Source: Tritrichomonas musculus (taxonomy: Eukaryota; Parabasalia; Tritrichomonadida; Tritrichomonadidae). Taken from it: a stretch of 64,000 nucleotides of DNA. Where the stretch lies: assembly GCA_039105265.1 (NCBI GenBank), contig JAPFFF010000056.1, forward strand, positions 682,001 through 746,000. The letters run 5' to 3'. The notes beneath the pieces were generated by a model. That model did no database searches. It was not told the origin of the DNA and saw only the letters and a list, made by a program, of their open reading frames with translations. The position numbers were made by a program, and so were the translations under genes. Within the stretch, counting starts at the first letter, position 1, and each line of letters starts with the position of its first letter. Below are positions 63,713 to 64,000 of the stretch, piece after piece.

Positions 63713-63794
63713 TGGTACCTGTGGGGTTCGAACCCACACTCCTCGCGGAATCGGGGCTTAAATCCGACGCCTTAGACCACTCGGCCAAAGTACC
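63713..63794 (-). tRNA. tRNA-Leu (UAA)
   Basis: On the minus strand the 82-nt sequence starts GGTACTTTGGCCGAGTGG, typical of eukaryotic tRNA-Leu. The acceptor GGTACTT/AGGTACC has discriminator A; the anticodon loop TTTAAGC gives TAA; a long class II variable arm TTCCGCGAGGAG and T arm GTGGGTTCGAACCCCAC follow. No intron and no encoded CCA. A T run lies just after the 3' end. Confidence 0.95.
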
Positions 63795-64000
63795 TTCTGA
63801 TCTTTCAAATAAGATTATCTTTAAGTTAATATTTTTTAATGCTTAAATATATTTATAATTAATCATATTAGCTGAATTATTTTCATCAAAATTATACTGA
63901 CGACCTACTCTTTTTTTAACATTTTGAAAAGCGCGACAATGATCTTTCAAAAAGTTAAAAATTTGAACATGACTGCTCTTTATCATCTTTGAAAAGTCGA

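Noticed and set aside
1-64000. CRISPR arrays, bacterial operons or ribosome binding sites
   Set aside because: The only regular arrays are the 14-bp minisatellite and the coding repeats; all gene signals are eukaryotic.
1-64000. Spliceosomal introns
   Set aside because: All recognised intact domains are encoded in uninterrupted frames; no trichomonad-type GTATGT...ACTAACACACAG signals were noticed in them.

Overview
The window looks like nuclear DNA of a parabasalid, most likely a trichomonad and probably Tritrichomonas. The reasons are a very AT-rich background, long intronless genes, very short spacers between several ATGs and an initiator-like TCA(C/T)TT motif, and trichomonad-style families: a multi-pass PAS/adenylyl cyclase, a protein kinase fused to Sel1 repeats, C2 and RING proteins, and Tc1/mariner- and hAT-type DNA transposons. 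All three stop codons end intact genes, so the standard genetic code applies. The species is an inference; no rRNA or marker gene is present.

Layout. 0-8 kb: a TTAA-flanked MITE, an unknown gene, a C2-domain gene, an 8-bp-TSD MITE beside a 14-bp minisatellite, and two unassigned tandem genes on the minus strand. 8.4-11.3 kb: a broken mariner/pogo-class transposon with 46-bp perfect inverted repeats, itself carrying a nested MITE. 11.4-20.6 kb: a TMEM62-like metallophosphoesterase, a PARP-like ADP-ribosyltransferase, a CACTCA-ended element, a J-domain/RRM protein with a textbook initiator, a decayed surface-protein tail, tRNA-Glu(UUC) and a hAT-like non-autonomous element. 20.8-25.8 kb: a receptor-like adenylyl cyclase. 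27.2-28.5 kb: a second TTAA-flanked element.

28.9-52.9 kb is the most striking part. Two almost identical, GC-rich genes for giant alanine-coil proteins lie in opposite orientation (about 4.3 and 5.0 kb arms) around a 14.7 kb spacer. The spacer holds a SnoaL-like protein, a macrodomain-like unknown, a Sel1 pseudogene broken only by in-frame stops, a beta-helix/RING protein, a kinase-Sel1 gene with one in-frame stop, and a decayed diflavin-reductase fragment. The two copies differ by one 702-bp internal repeat. The proteins look like filament or striated-fibre components; this pair is my best candidate for an undescribed system.

52.9-56.4 kb is gene-poor and holds a decayed DDE transposase. 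It is followed by a foldback element with a GC-rich core, a membrane-anchored GH31 alpha-glucosidase, an S9 serine peptidase, a small unknown gene and tRNA-Leu(UAA). There is no operon logic. The genes appear to be independently transcribed single units separated by AT-rich DNA that is heavily populated by short non-autonomous DNA transposons.
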